From contig NZ_JALDPT010000016.1 of assembly GCF_022695515.1 (NCBI RefSeq), forward strand, positions 1-64,000: DNA of 64,000 nucleotides, written 5' to 3'. Both the position numbers and the translations under genes were made by a program. Numbering within the stretch: the stretch's first letter is position 1; each line of letters opens with the position of its first letter. The notes under the pieces are model-generated. The model was not told the DNA's origin and searched no databases. It saw only the letters and a program-made list of their open reading frames with translations. This document shows positions 16,005 through 24,476 of the stretch, in pieces. The DNA comes from Phenylobacterium aquaticum (lineage in GTDB: Bacteria; Pseudomonadota; Alphaproteobacteria; Caulobacterales; Caulobacteraceae).

Positions 16005-16553
16005 GTGGCCGCTGAGCTCGAGGACCGCCTGAAGGCCTTGATGCTGCGCGGCCAGGCCGGCGACGCCGCCGCCTGGCGCGAGCTTCTCACCCTGTTGGGC
16101 GGGCGCCTGCGCGCCTATTTCGCCCGCCGCATGGATCGCAGCGCGGCCTCGGACGTGGAGGATCTGGTGCAGGAGACCCTGCTGGCGGTGCATCGTCGCC
16201 GCATGACCTATGATCCGACCCAGCCGTTCACGGCCTGGGCCCACGCGGTCGCGCGCTACAAGCTGATCGACCACTGGCGGCGCAACCGGATCCGGCAGCA
16301 CGTGCCGATCGACGACGTCGCCGAGTGGCTGACCGAGCCGGAAACCGAAAGCCCCTCGGCGCGCGGGGATCTGGACCGGGTGCTGTCGAGCCTGCCGGAG
16401 AAGCAGCAGAGGCTGGTGCGCGACGTGAAGATCGAAGGGCTCAGCCTGGCCGAGGCGGGCGCGCGGATCGGCCTCAGCGAAGGCGCCGCCAAGGTCAGCC
16501 TGCACCGCGCCCTCAAGGCGCTCATTTCAAGGAACAGCGGCGTTGAAGACTGA
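16005..16553 (+). CDS. sigF: ECF RNA polymerase sigma factor, SigF type
   Basis: A 182-residue ECF sigma factor. Region 2 is near residues 30-95 with DVEDLVQETLLAVHRRR, and region 4 near 125-180 has LPEKQQRLVRDVKIEGLSLAEAGARIGLSEGAAKVSLHRALKAL split as helix-turn-helix. GTG 16005 is the start because AAGGAG (15989-15994) precedes it; the frame is open further upstream into the promoter, which cannot be coding. The next gene is its DUF1109 anti-sigma, overlapping by 11 bases. In Caulobacter crescentus a SigF-NrsF pair beside a DUF2282/DUF692 operon responds to heavy metals, and the same layout is seen here. Confidence 0.93.
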   Translation: MAAELEDRLKALMLRGQAGDAAAWRELLTLLGGRLRAYFARRMDRSAASDVEDLVQETLLAVHRRRMTYDPTQPFTAWAHAVARYKLIDHWRRNRIRQHVPIDDVAEWLTEPETESPSARGDLDRVLSSLPEKQQRLVRDVKIEGLSLAEAGARIGLSEGAAKVSLHRALKALISRNSGVED

Positions 16554-17181
16554 CGACCTGATCGAGGCCCTGAGCATGGACGTGACGCCGGAGGCCGGGG
16601 TCCGCCCGCGCCTGGCGCTCGCCGCCGGCGTCGGGGCCCTGGTCGCGCTCGCCCTCGTGGTCCTGTGGCTGGGCTTCCGGCCCGACTATCCGCAGGCGTT
16701 CGGCAAGCCGATGTTCTGGATGAAGGCCAGCTATGCCGCCCTATTCGCCCTGGCCGGCTTCTGGTGCGTCGAGCGGCTGTCGCGGCCGGCGGGATCGGGG
16801 CGCAAGGGCCTCGCCCTGGCGCTCAGCGTGTTCGCGGTGATGGCGGCGATCAGCATCTGGCGCTGGACGAGCACGGCGCCGGACGCCCGCATGCCGCTGT
16901 TGATGGGCCACTCCTGGCGGGTCTGCCCGCGCAACATCCTGACGCTGGCCCTGCCCATGCTGGCCGTCACCCTGGTGGTGGTGCGCAATCTGGCCCCCAC
17001 CCGACTGGCCCTGGCCGGAGCGGCGGCGGGGCTGTTCTCCGGCGGGGTCGCGGCCCTGGTCTACGGCCTGCACTGCCCGGAAAGCACCATGCCCTTCGTC
17101 GCCGTCTGGTACAGCCTGGGCATGCTCGCCCCCGCCGCCATCGGCGCGGCCCTGGGGCCCTGGGTGCTGCGCTGGCGGTAG
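16543..17181 (+). CDS. nrsF: DUF1109 membrane anti-sigma factor (NrsF family)
   Basis: A 212-residue protein with six hydrophobic segments and a short cytosolic N terminus (MKTDDLIEALSMD). Conserved cysteines lie at 128 (WRVCPRN) and 178 (LHCPEST), 50 residues apart. In Caulobacter NrsF two such cysteines, also 50 apart, are needed for sensing chromate and cadmium. It should hold SigF at the membrane until metal stress. It starts at TTG 16543 with AAGGA about ten bases before, inside the end of sigF, so translation is coupled. Confidence 0.9.
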   Translation: MKTDDLIEALSMDVTPEAGVRPRLALAAGVGALVALALVVLWLGFRPDYPQAFGKPMFWMKASYAALFALAGFWCVERLSRPAGSGRKGLALALSVFAVMAAISIWRWTSTAPDARMPLLMGHSWRVCPRNILTLALPMLAVTLVVVRNLAPTRLALAGAAAGLFSGGVAALVYGLHCPESTMPFVAVWYSLGMLAPAAIGAALGPWVLRWR

Positions 17182-17186
17182 GCCCG

Positions 17187-17209
17187 ATGGGTGAGTTTGG
17201 CTCACCCAT
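17187..17209 (+). other. Hairpin after nrsF
   Basis: A perfect 9-bp stem ATGGGTGAG / CTCACCCAT with loop TTTGG begins six bases after the nrsF stop codon. No T run follows, so it is at best a weak or Rho-assisted terminator or an mRNA 3' end protector. Confidence 0.5.
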
Positions 17210-17298
17210 AGCGACGCGATCGCGTTTGTCGGCGAGCTGAGCCGGCGGGCACGACGGGGCGACGGATCCAGCCGGATCCGACCGCCCGGGAGCCCGCC

Positions 17299-18000
17299 AT
17301 GCTGAAAGCCCTCTTGTCCTCCGTATCGATCCTCGCCGCCGGACTGGCGGCGGGGACCGCCCACGCCCAGACCGGCGCCCATTCGACCGGTCGCGATCTC
17401 TACGCGATCGTGGTCGACCGCGACCTGCCCGCCATCGCGCCGCGCGCCCTGGTGATCCGTCGGTTCAAGGCGCTTGCGCCCGACTACCGCGCGATCGCGG
17501 GGCTGCGGACCAAGTATTTCTACATCACCGCCCAGCGCACCCGCGGCGGCATCTATCTGTGGGACAGCCGGGCCGCGGCCGACGCCTATCTGGCCAGCCC
17601 CTATTTCAAAGATCTGGCGGCCCAGTCGAAAGGCCGGCTGGACGTCTGGCGCTTCGACATCCCGGTGGCGATCAATGGGCCGGCGGCGGGATCGCCGGCG
17701 CTGGCCGAGGGCAAGGCCGTCGCCCGTATCGTGCGCATCCGTCCCCCGGCGGGGACGCCCGCGGCGGCGATCCGGGCCGGCTTCGACCAGGCGGTCCCCG
17801 CCTATGAAAAGACGCCGGGCCTGATCCACAAGTGGTTCTCGATCGCCGAGGACGGCCGCTTCGGCGGGATCTATCTGTTCGAAAGCGCGGCGGCTGCAGA
17901 CGCCTGGTTCAGCCCCGCCTGGCATGATCGGGTGCGCAAGACCTATGGCGTCGACGGCGAGGTCACGGCGTTCGACGCGCCGGTGGTGGTTGAGAACTAG
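17299..18000 (+). CDS. Exported protein with two YdhR-like (dimeric alpha-beta barrel) repeats
   Basis: A 233-residue protein with a signal peptide cut near AHAQ (residue 24). Two related halves follow. The first has LRTKYFYI...GGIYLWDSRAAADAYL and the second LIHKWFSI...GGIYLFESAAAADAWF. Each matches the YdhR-type monooxygenase fold, normally a cytoplasmic homodimer. Here two copies are fused and exported, so one chain may form the whole barrel. No substrate can be named. GGGAG precedes the ATG by about seven bases, and a CGGATCC-AGC-CGGATCCG repeat sits just upstream. The 3' end overlaps the LysR gene by four bases. Confidence 0.7.
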   Translation: MLKALLSSVSILAAGLAAGTAHAQTGAHSTGRDLYAIVVDRDLPAIAPRALVIRRFKALAPDYRAIAGLRTKYFYITAQRTRGGIYLWDSRAAADAYLASPYFKDLAAQSKGRLDVWRFDIPVAINGPAAGSPALAEGKAVARIVRIRPPAGTPAAAIRAGFDQAVPAYEKTPGLIHKWFSIAEDGRFGGIYLFESAAAADAWFSPAWHDRVRKTYGVDGEVTAFDAPVVVEN

Positions 18001-18932
18001 GCTTCCTCGCCCCCGGCGTGGGCGGATCTCAGCCGCGCATAGCGGACGGCGTCGGCCCGGAGCTCCTGACGGATCCACCGGACGAAGGCCTGGATCGCTT
18101 CGCGGCTGCGGTCCTCGCGCCGGTGGACGAGGACATAGCTTCCGGCGCTGACCGGGGCCGAGGCGAACGGCGTGACCAGCCGTTCCGCCTGAGGCGCATC
18201 CCAGACCAGGGGATCGAGGCCCAGCATCACGCCGCGGCCGTGGGCCGCCAGATCCAGAGCCGCCGGCAGGGTGTCGACCGTGACGCCGCCGCGGGGCTCC
18301 AGCCCCTCGAGCCCCTGCCCCCTGAGCCAGTCTCGCCAGCCGTCGGGGCGTGCCGAGATATGGATGAGCGTCGCCTCGGTGAGGTCGGCCGGCGATTTCA
18401 GACCGGCGGCCACGGCGGGCGCGCAGAGCGGGGCGGCGCGCAGGTCCAGGAGCTTGTGACTGATCAGGCCACCCGGCGACCGGCTGGCGTTGCGGATCGC
18501 CAGATCCACCGGATCGCGGTCGAAATCGACGATCCGGTTGGGCGTGTCGATCTGGATGGCGACGCCGGGATGGCGCGCCTCGAACCGGTGCAGCCGGGGG
18601 ATCAGATAGACGGAGGTGAACAGCGGCAGGGCGCTGATCCGCAGGACGGCGGTCGTCTCCTCCGCACGGACCTCGGCGAGGGCCCGGTCGATGTCGCCGA
18701 ACGCCTGGTTCAGGCGCGCCGTCAGCCGGCGCCCGGGTTCGGTCAGCCGCAGCTGGCGGGTCTCGCGCACGAACAGCGGCGCGCCGACCCAGTCTTCGAG
18801 GATGCGCACCTGATGGCTGACGGCCGAGGCGGTGACCCCGAGTTCACGCGCGGCGTCCTTCAGGCTTTCGAGCCGACCGGCCGCCGCGAAGGCGCGCAGG
18901 CTGGCCAGGGGCGGCGGCGGTCGGGCGGTCAT
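17997..18932 (-). CDS. LysR family transcriptional regulator (GcvA-like)
   Basis: A 311-residue regulator with an N-terminal winged helix (about 8-68), including SLKDAARELGVTASAVSHQVRILEDWVGAPLF, and a C-terminal substrate-binding domain (about 95-300). The pattern SHQVRxLE is typical of the GcvA/AmpR branch. It lies 45 bases downstream of an alcohol dehydrogenase gene on the same strand and may control it or share its transcript. It converges with the YdhR-like gene with a four-base overlap. The inducer is unknown. Confidence 0.9.
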   Translation of the reverse strand: MTARPPPPLASLRAFAAAGRLESLKDAARELGVTASAVSHQVRILEDWVGAPLFVRETRQLRLTEPGRRLTARLNQAFGDIDRALAEVRAEETTAVLRISALPLFTSVYLIPRLHRFEARHPGVAIQIDTPNRIVDFDRDPVDLAIRNASRSPGGLISHKLLDLRAAPLCAPAVAAGLKSPADLTEATLIHISARPDGWRDWLRGQGLEGLEPRGGVTVDTLPAALDLAAHGRGVMLGLDPLVWDAPQAERLVTPFASAPVSAGSYVLVHRREDRSREAIQAFVRWIRQELRADAVRYARLRSAHAGGEEA

Positions 18933-18977
18933 CGCCGGACGCTAGACCATCAGGCGCGGTCCGCAAGACGTCGGCGG

Positions 18978-20018
18978 TCAGTCCGCCGCCTCGCACCGGA
19001 AGATCAGCTTCGGACCGGGATCGGTCATCAGATCGGCCGCGTCGGCGAAGGTCGCGACCCGATGGGTCACGTCCTGCGGATGGAAGCGGCCACAGGCGAT
19101 GCAGTCGAGGGCCTGGGGAAAGATCGGTCGCGACTGCACACGGCCCGTATGGAAGGTGATCCCCTTGTAATAGGCGCGGGTCAGCGGCACGGCGGTGAGC
19201 GCGCCCAGATGGATCGCCATGCTGGTCAGGACGCCGTTGGGCGCACAGGAGCGGATGGCGAAGCCCAGGGCGGCTTCGGTTCCGGCGGCCTCGGCGACAA
19301 TATCGAACGGCTGGTCGGGCTGGCGGCCCTCGGCGAGGGCCAGGGGTTCGGCCTCGGCGCCCATGGCGCGGGCGCGATCGCGGCGGCCGGCGTCGTCGTC
19401 CAGATAGAGCACCCGGCCGGCGCCCAGGGCCACGGCGGCGCCGGCGGCATAGAGGCCCACGCTCTGGGCCAGGCCCCCGATCACCAGCACCGTCGCCCCC
19501 GGCCGCTCAGCCAGCTGCGGTCCGACGGCGCGCCAGCCGTCGGCGATGTTGTCGGAAAGACTGGCGGCGACCACCGGGTCGACCCCGGGCGGCAGCGGAA
19601 CCAGCATATGGTCGGCGAAGGGGACATGGATCAGGTCGCTGAGCGCGCCGCCGAAATCCCGGCCCGAGGTCGGGGCTAGGCCATAGGCGGCGGCGAAGGG
19701 ATAGGCCTCGCAGGCGTTGGTCCAGCCTTTGCGGCACGTCGCGCAGCGACCGCAGGACAGTTGGAACGGCACCACCACCCGGTCCCCGGGCGACACGCCG
19801 GCGGCGTCGCCGGCCTCCACCACCTCGCCCACGGTTTCATGGCCGAAGGCGAAGGGACCCGGATAGGTGCTGACGAAGCCGGTGGCGATATAGAGGTCCA
19901 GGTCGCACCGGGCGACGGCCAGGGGCCGGACGATGGCGTCCGTGTCGGCGGCCAGCCGCGGGGCCGGCACGTCCCACCACTCCAGGCGGCGGGGTTCGAT
20001 GAAGGTCAGTTGGCGCAT
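18978..20018 (-). CDS. Zinc-binding medium-chain alcohol dehydrogenase
   Basis: A 346-residue MDR enzyme. Catalytic-zinc ligands are Cys in VARCDLDLY, GHE in FAFGHETVGEV and a further acidic or Cys residue. Structural-zinc cysteines form CGRCATCRKGWTNAC, and the Rossmann part has VLVIGGLAQSVGLYAAGAAVALG. It oxidises or reduces an alcohol or aldehyde with NAD(P). The substrate is not evident; YIATGFVSTYPGPFAFGHE differs from formaldehyde and threonine dehydrogenases. The LysR gene follows 45 bases later. An ATG start at 20018 follows a GGAGGAAG-type ribosome site. Confidence 0.88.
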   Translation of the reverse strand: MRQLTFIEPRRLEWWDVPAPRLAADTDAIVRPLAVARCDLDLYIATGFVSTYPGPFAFGHETVGEVVEAGDAAGVSPGDRVVVPFQLSCGRCATCRKGWTNACEAYPFAAAYGLAPTSGRDFGGALSDLIHVPFADHMLVPLPPGVDPVVAASLSDNIADGWRAVGPQLAERPGATVLVIGGLAQSVGLYAAGAAVALGAGRVLYLDDDAGRRDRARAMGAEAEPLALAEGRQPDQPFDIVAEAAGTEAALGFAIRSCAPNGVLTSMAIHLGALTAVPLTRAYYKGITFHTGRVQSRPIFPQALDCIACGRFHPQDVTHRVATFADAADLMTDPGPKLIFRCEAAD

Positions 20019-20118
20019 GGGGCTTCCTCCGTCACACCGGAGCAGTAGCCCCGCGCCGCAGGCGCCTCACATGAGTTCTATCGCGGACGGATGAACTTCA
20101 TTCACCCGTCGAGGCCGC

Positions 20119-20763
20119 TCAGCCCAGGGCCACCTCGAAGGGCGCTTCGGTCTTGGCGACCACTTCGTCCAGGGTGACGCCGGGGGCGAGTGCGATCAGG
20201 GCGACCGGGGTCTTGCCGCGGTTCACCTGGAAGACGCCCAGGTCGGTGACCACCATGTCGACCACGCCCGCGCCGGTGAGCGGCAGGGAGCAGGCCTTGA
20301 CCAGCTTGGCCGCGCCCGACTTCTCGGTGTGCTCCATGACCACGACCACGCGCTTGACGCCCGCGACCAGGTCCATGGCCCCGCCCATGCCCTTGACCAT
20401 CTTGCCCGGCACCATCCAGTTGGCGAGGTCGCCATTGGCGGCCACCTGCATGGCGCCCAGGATGGAAAGGTCGATATGGCCGCCGCGGATCATGGCGAAA
20501 CTGTCGGCCGAGCTGAAATAGGAGGAGCTGGGCAGCTCGGTGATCGTCTGCTTGCCGGCGTTGATCAGGTCGGCGTCCTCCTCCCCCTCATAGGGGAAGG
20601 GCCCCATGCCCAGCATGCCGTTCTCCGACTGCAGGGTGACGCTCATGCCGGCGGGGATGTAGTTGGCGACCAGGGTCGGGATGCCGATGCCGAGGTTCAC
20701 ATAGAAGCCGTCGCGCAGTTCCTGGGCGGCGCGGGCCGCCATCTCGTCTCGGGACCAGGCCAT
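20119..20763 (-). CDS. scoB: 3-oxoacid CoA-transferase subunit B
   Basis: A 214-residue beta subunit of a type I CoA-transferase. The active-site glutamate is E47 in [12 protein letters not shown], followed by the family pattern [15 protein letters not shown] and [12 protein letters not shown]. With ScoA it moves CoA from succinyl-CoA to acetoacetate or a similar 3-oxoacid, linking ketone or polyhydroxybutyrate breakdown to the TCA cycle. Its start touches the ScoA stop at 20763, so translation is coupled. Confidence 0.94.
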   Translation of the reverse strand: MAWSRDEMAARAAQELRDGFYVNLGIGIPTLVANYIPAGMSVTLQSENGMLGMGPFPYEGEEDADLINAGKQTITELPSSSYFSSADSFAMIRGGHIDLSILGAMQVAANGDLANWMVPGKMVKGMGGAMDLVAGVKRVVVVMEHTEKSGAAKLVKACSLPLTGAGVVDMVVTDLGVFQVNRGKTPVALIALAPGVTLDEVVAKTEAPFEVALG

Positions 20764-21473
20764 TAGGCGGACTCTTTCGTGCGGACGGTGCGCTGTTCGA
20801 TCCGCTTCTCAAAGCTCGCGCCCTGGAAGATGCGGTCGACATAGACGCCCGGCGTGTGGATGTGGTCCTTGTCGATCGAGCCGACCGGAACCAGGTGCTC
20901 GACCTCGGCGATGGTGACCTTGCCGGCGGTGGCCATCATCGGATTGAAGTTCCGCGCGGTCTTTCGATAGACGAGGTTGCCCTCGGCGTCGCCGGTGTGA
21001 GCCTTGACGATCGACAGGTCGGCGGTCAGGCCGCGCTCCATCACATAGAGCTCGCCGTCGAACTCGCGGACCTCCTTGCCCTCCGCCACCAGGGTGCCGA
21101 CCCCGGTCTTGGTGAAGAAGGCCGGGATGCCCGCCCCGCCCGCGCGGATGCGCTCGGCGAGCGTGCCCTGCGGGTTGAACTCCAGCTCCAGCTTGCCGGA
21201 GAGATAGAGCTCGGCGAACAGCTTGTTCTCGCCGACGTAGGAGGAGATCATCTTGCGGATCTGTCCGGCGCCGAGCAGCACGCCCAGGCCGAAGCCGTCG
21301 ATCCCGCAATTGTTCGAGATCACCGTCAGGTCCTTGACCCCGGTCTCGCGGATCGCCGCGATCAGGTTTTCGGGAATGCCGCAGAGGCCGAAGCCGCCGG
21401 CCATGATGGTCATGCCGTCGAACAGCACCCCGGAGAGCGCTTCGACCGCGTCCTTGCGTACCTTGTCAGCCAT
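20763..21473 (-). CDS. scoA: 3-oxoacid CoA-transferase subunit A
   Basis: A 236-residue alpha subunit with the CoA-binding signature [15 protein letters not shown] near residue 25 and [14 protein letters not shown] near 60. It pairs with ScoB directly downstream. The gene begins at ATG 21473 and is divergent from the Kef-type antiporter with about 120 bases between. Nothing in the gap is recognisable as an operator. Confidence 0.94.
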   Translation of the reverse strand: MADKVRKDAVEALSGVLFDGMTIMAGGFGLCGIPENLIAAIRETGVKDLTVISNNCGIDGFGLGVLLGAGQIRKMISSYVGENKLFAELYLSGKLELEFNPQGTLAERIRAGGAGIPAFFTKTGVGTLVAEGKEVREFDGELYVMERGLTADLSIVKAHTGDAEGNLVYRKTARNFNPMMATAGKVTIAEVEHLVPVGSIDKDHIHTPGVYVDRIFQGASFEKRIEQRTVRTKESA

Positions 21474-21596
21474 GCCGATTTCTTACGCCGCACTGCAGCA
21501 TTTGAAAACCTACCTAACGGAAATCCGCTGCGCGAATCCGCAAACCTCGGTCCATAGTCGCCCCATGCTCACAAACGCCCGTCCGGACACCCAGCC

Positions 21597-23474
21597 ATGA
21601 ACGGCGAAGGCCTCCTGATCCAGGCCCTGGTCTATCTGACCGCGGGCGTCGTCTCGGTGCCGATCGCCAAGCGGCTGGGGCTGGGCTCGGTGCTCGGCTA
21701 TCTGGTGGCCGGGATCATCGTCGGCCCCTTCATGCTGAACCTGGTCGGCGAGCAGCACGACGTGATGCGGTTCGCCGAGTTTGGGGTGGTGATCCTGCTG
21801 TTCCTGATCGGGCTGGAGGTGCGTCCCGCCCTGCTGTGGCGGATGCGGACGGCGATCTTCGGCCTGGGCGGCGGCCAGCTGGTGGTCACCGCCCTGCTGA
21901 TCGCGGCCTGCGCGGTGATGTTCGGCCTGACCTGGAAGCTGGCGGTGGCGTCGGGCCTGGTGCTGGCCATGTCGTCCACCGCCATCGTGCTGGCCAATCT
22001 GGAGGAGAAGGGCCTGCGCCAGGGCCCGGTGGGCGAGGCGACCTTTGGCGTCCTCTTGTTCCAGGACCTGGCGGTCATTCCGCTGTTCGCCTTCCTGCCC
22101 CTGCTCGCCACCATTCCCCATGCGGTCGAGGCCAGCGCCAATTCGACCCTGCTGGCCGGCCTGCCCGGATGGCTGAGGGCCGTCGCGATCTTCGCGGCGG
22201 TCGGCGCCGTGGTGGTGGGCGGGCGCTATCTGACCCAGCCGATCTTCCGCTTCATCGCCGCCGCGCGCCTGCGCGAGATCTTCACCGCCTTCGCCCTGCT
22301 GCTGGTGGTGGCGGTCGCCGCCCTGATGCAGCTGGTCGGCCTGTCGCCGGCGCTCGGCGCCTTCCTGGCCGGGGTGGTGCTGGCCGAGAGCGAGTTCCGC
22401 CGCGAGCTGGAGACCGACATCGAGCCGTTCCGCGGCCTGCTGCTCGGCCTGTTCTTCATCACCGTGGGCGCGGGCCTCGACTTCGGGGTCGTCGCCCGCC
22501 AGCCCTTCATGCTGCTGGGCCTGGTGGCCGGCGTCATGATCCTGAAGGCGCTCGCCATGTTCGCGGTCGGCCGCCTGGCCAGGATGAGCCAGCGCGAGGC
22601 CGCCACCACCGCCGTGGCGCTGGCCCAGGGCGGGGAGTTCGCCTTCGTGCTGCTGACCTTCGCGGTGGGCGCCGGGGTGATGGGCGGGGAGCTGGCGAAG
22701 CTGATGTCGGCGGTCGTGGCGGTGTCCATGGCCTTCACCCCGCTCGCCTTCCTGGCCTATGAGGTCATGGTGCTGAACCGGGCCAATCCCGAGGGGCCGG
22801 AGCCGGAGCACATCCCCTTCGACGAGAAGGACCCGGAGGTGATCATCGCCGGCTATGGCCGGTTCGGGCAGATCGCCAGCCGCCTGCTCATCGCCAACGA
22901 CATCTCGACCGTCACCCTGGATTCCAGCATCGAGCAGATCGACCTGCTGCGCCGGTTCGGCCGCAAGGTGCACTATGGCGACGCCAGCCGGCTGGACCTG
23001 CTGCGGGCCGCGGGCGCGGAGAAGGCCAAGATCCTGCTGGTGGCGATCGACGACCAGGACAAGGCCGTCGAGATCGTCGAGGCGGCGCGGGAGGCCTTCC
23101 CCCACCTGACGATCCTGGCCCGGGCCTTTGACCGCCGCCATGCCTATGACCTGCTCAAGAAGGGCGCCCACGGGGTGGAGCGCGAGACCTTCGAGGGCGG
23201 GCTGAAGTTCGGGGAACGCACCCTCAAGCACCTGGGCTTCTCGGCCAAGCGGGCGGCCAAGGCCGCGGCCATCTTCCGCAAGCACGACATCGCCTCCTTC
23301 GAGCGCCTGGCGCCGGTCTGGGGCGAGGAGCGCTACATCCTGGCCAGCCGCGACGCCGCCGAGACCATGGAGCGGCTGCTGCGCGCCGACCTCGATCAGA
23401 TGGAGATCGACGACGAGGAGGAGGCCGAGGCCGCCGCCAAGGTCGAGGCCGCGCGGGCGGCGCGCGCGTCGTGA
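21597..23474 (+). CDS. Monovalent cation:proton antiporter, CPA2 / Kef family
   Basis: A 625-residue inner-membrane protein with 12-13 transmembrane segments (about 5-385). The antiporter core motif SSTAIVLANLEEKG (near residue 125) and the GEFAFVLL segment (near 347) are present. A TrkA-N/RCK nucleotide-binding domain follows at about 415-530, with GYGRFGQIASRLL as the glycine-rich loop and HYGDASRLDLLRAAGA. An acidic C-terminal tail closes it. It exports K+ in exchange for H+; Kef homologues are gated by glutathione adducts and protect against electrophiles. No KefF/KefG partner is adjacent, so KefB versus KefC cannot be decided. Confidence 0.9.
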   Translation: MNGEGLLIQALVYLTAGVVSVPIAKRLGLGSVLGYLVAGIIVGPFMLNLVGEQHDVMRFAEFGVVILLFLIGLEVRPALLWRMRTAIFGLGGGQLVVTALLIAACAVMFGLTWKLAVASGLVLAMSSTAIVLANLEEKGLRQGPVGEATFGVLLFQDLAVIPLFAFLPLLATIPHAVEASANSTLLAGLPGWLRAVAIFAAVGAVVVGGRYLTQPIFRFIAAARLREIFTAFALLLVVAVAALMQLVGLSPALGAFLAGVVLAESEFRRELETDIEPFRGLLLGLFFITVGAGLDFGVVARQPFMLLGLVAGVMILKALAMFAVGRLARMSQREAATTAVALAQGGEFAFVLLTFAVGAGVMGGELAKLMSAVVAVSMAFTPLAFLAYEVMVLNRANPEGPEPEHIPFDEKDPEVIIAGYGRFGQIASRLLIANDISTVTLDSSIEQIDLLRRFGRKVHYGDASRLDLLRAAGAEKAKILLVAIDDQDKAVEIVEAAREAFPHLTILARAFDRRHAYDLLKKGAHGVERETFEGGLKFGERTLKHLGFSAKRAAKAAAIFRKHDIASFERLAPVWGEERYILASRDAAETMERLLRADLDQMEIDDEEEAEAAAKVEAARAARAS

Positions 23475-23528
23475 GGCGAATTTGATCCAGGTCTGGAGGC
23501 CGGGCGTCCGCGGGTGTAGGGGAGCGGC

Positions 23529-24467
23529 ATGACCACCCTCGACACCATCACGCCGGTCTCGTTCCGGTCCTTCGCCGCTGATTTCGCAGGCTTCTCGCGC
23601 GACCTGGGCGACTCCTTCGCCAAGTACGGCTTCGCCGTGATCTCGGACCACGGGCTGGACCAGGGCCGCATCGAGGCCGCCATCGCCACGGCCAAGGCCT
23701 TCTTCGCCCTGCCGGAGGAGGTCAAGCGCGCCTATGTGGTCGGGACCGGCGGCCAGCGCGGCTACACCCCGTTCGGGATCGAGACGGCCAAGAACCACGA
23801 ACACTTCGACCTGAAGGAGTTCTGGCACATGGGCCGCGACCTGCCGCCCGGCCACCGCTACGCCGGGATCATGCCGCCCAATGTCTGGCCGTCAGAGGTT
23901 CCCGCCTTCCACGCCGACGTCGCCTGGCTGTTCCAGGCGCTGGACGCCATGGGCGTGAAGGTGCTGGAGGCCATCGCCGAATATCTGAAGCTGGACCGCC
24001 ATTTCTTCGACGCCACGGTGGCCGACGGAAATTCGATCCTGCGGCTGCTGCACTATCCGCCGGCGCCCTTCGACGGGCCCAATATCCGGGCCGGGGCGCA
24101 TGAGGACATCAATGTCATCACCCTGTTGCTCGGGGCGGAAGAGGCCGGGCTGGAGGTCTTGCGGCGCGACGGGACCTGGCTGTCGATCAGCCCGCCGCCC
24201 GGCGCGCTGGTGGTGAACATCGGCGACATGCTGCAGCGGCTGACCAACCACGTCCTGCCGTCCACCACCCACCGGGTGGTCAATCCGGCGCCGGAGCGCC
24301 GGGGTTTCCCGCGCTATTCGACGCCGTTCTTCCTGCACTTCAATCCGGACTACGAGATCGCCACCCTGCCCGCCTGCGTCAGCCCCGAGCGGCCGGACCT
24401 CTATCCGCAGCCGATCACGGCCGACGAATTCCTTCGGGAGCGGCTGCGCGAGATCAAGCTGCTGTAG
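23529..24467 (+). CDS. 2-oxoglutarate/Fe(II) oxygenase, isopenicillin N synthase family
   Basis: A 312-residue enzyme with the DIOX_N domain (about 10-120) and the Fe(II)/2OG domain (about 165-280). Iron ligands are H and D in AHEDINVITLL and the second His in STTHRVVNP, with the 2OG-binding Arg-x-Ser shifted to RRGFPRYSTPFF. Family members carry out oxidative ring closures or hydroxylations; the substrate is unknown here. It is 54 bases downstream of the Kef gene and may be co-transcribed. It converges with the TadG-like gene at 24477. Confidence 0.88.
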   Translation: MTTLDTITPVSFRSFAADFAGFSRDLGDSFAKYGFAVISDHGLDQGRIEAAIATAKAFFALPEEVKRAYVVGTGGQRGYTPFGIETAKNHEHFDLKEFWHMGRDLPPGHRYAGIMPPNVWPSEVPAFHADVAWLFQALDAMGVKVLEAIAEYLKLDRHFFDATVADGNSILRLLHYPPAPFDGPNIRAGAHEDINVITLLLGAEEAGLEVLRRDGTWLSISPPPGALVVNIGDMLQRLTNHVLPSTTHRVVNPAPERRGFPRYSTPFFLHFNPDYEIATLPACVSPERPDLYPQPITADEFLRERLREIKLL

Positions 24468-24476
24468 GCGGCAGGC

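Noticed and set aside
17187..17209. Hairpin after nrsF as an intrinsic terminator
   Set aside because: The stem is perfect, but no T tract follows on either strand, so I list it only as a hairpin.
21510..23855. Long open frame opposite the Kef antiporter
   Set aside because: Gln/His/Gly-rich shadow with no homologous pattern, running through two plus-strand genes and an intergenic gap.
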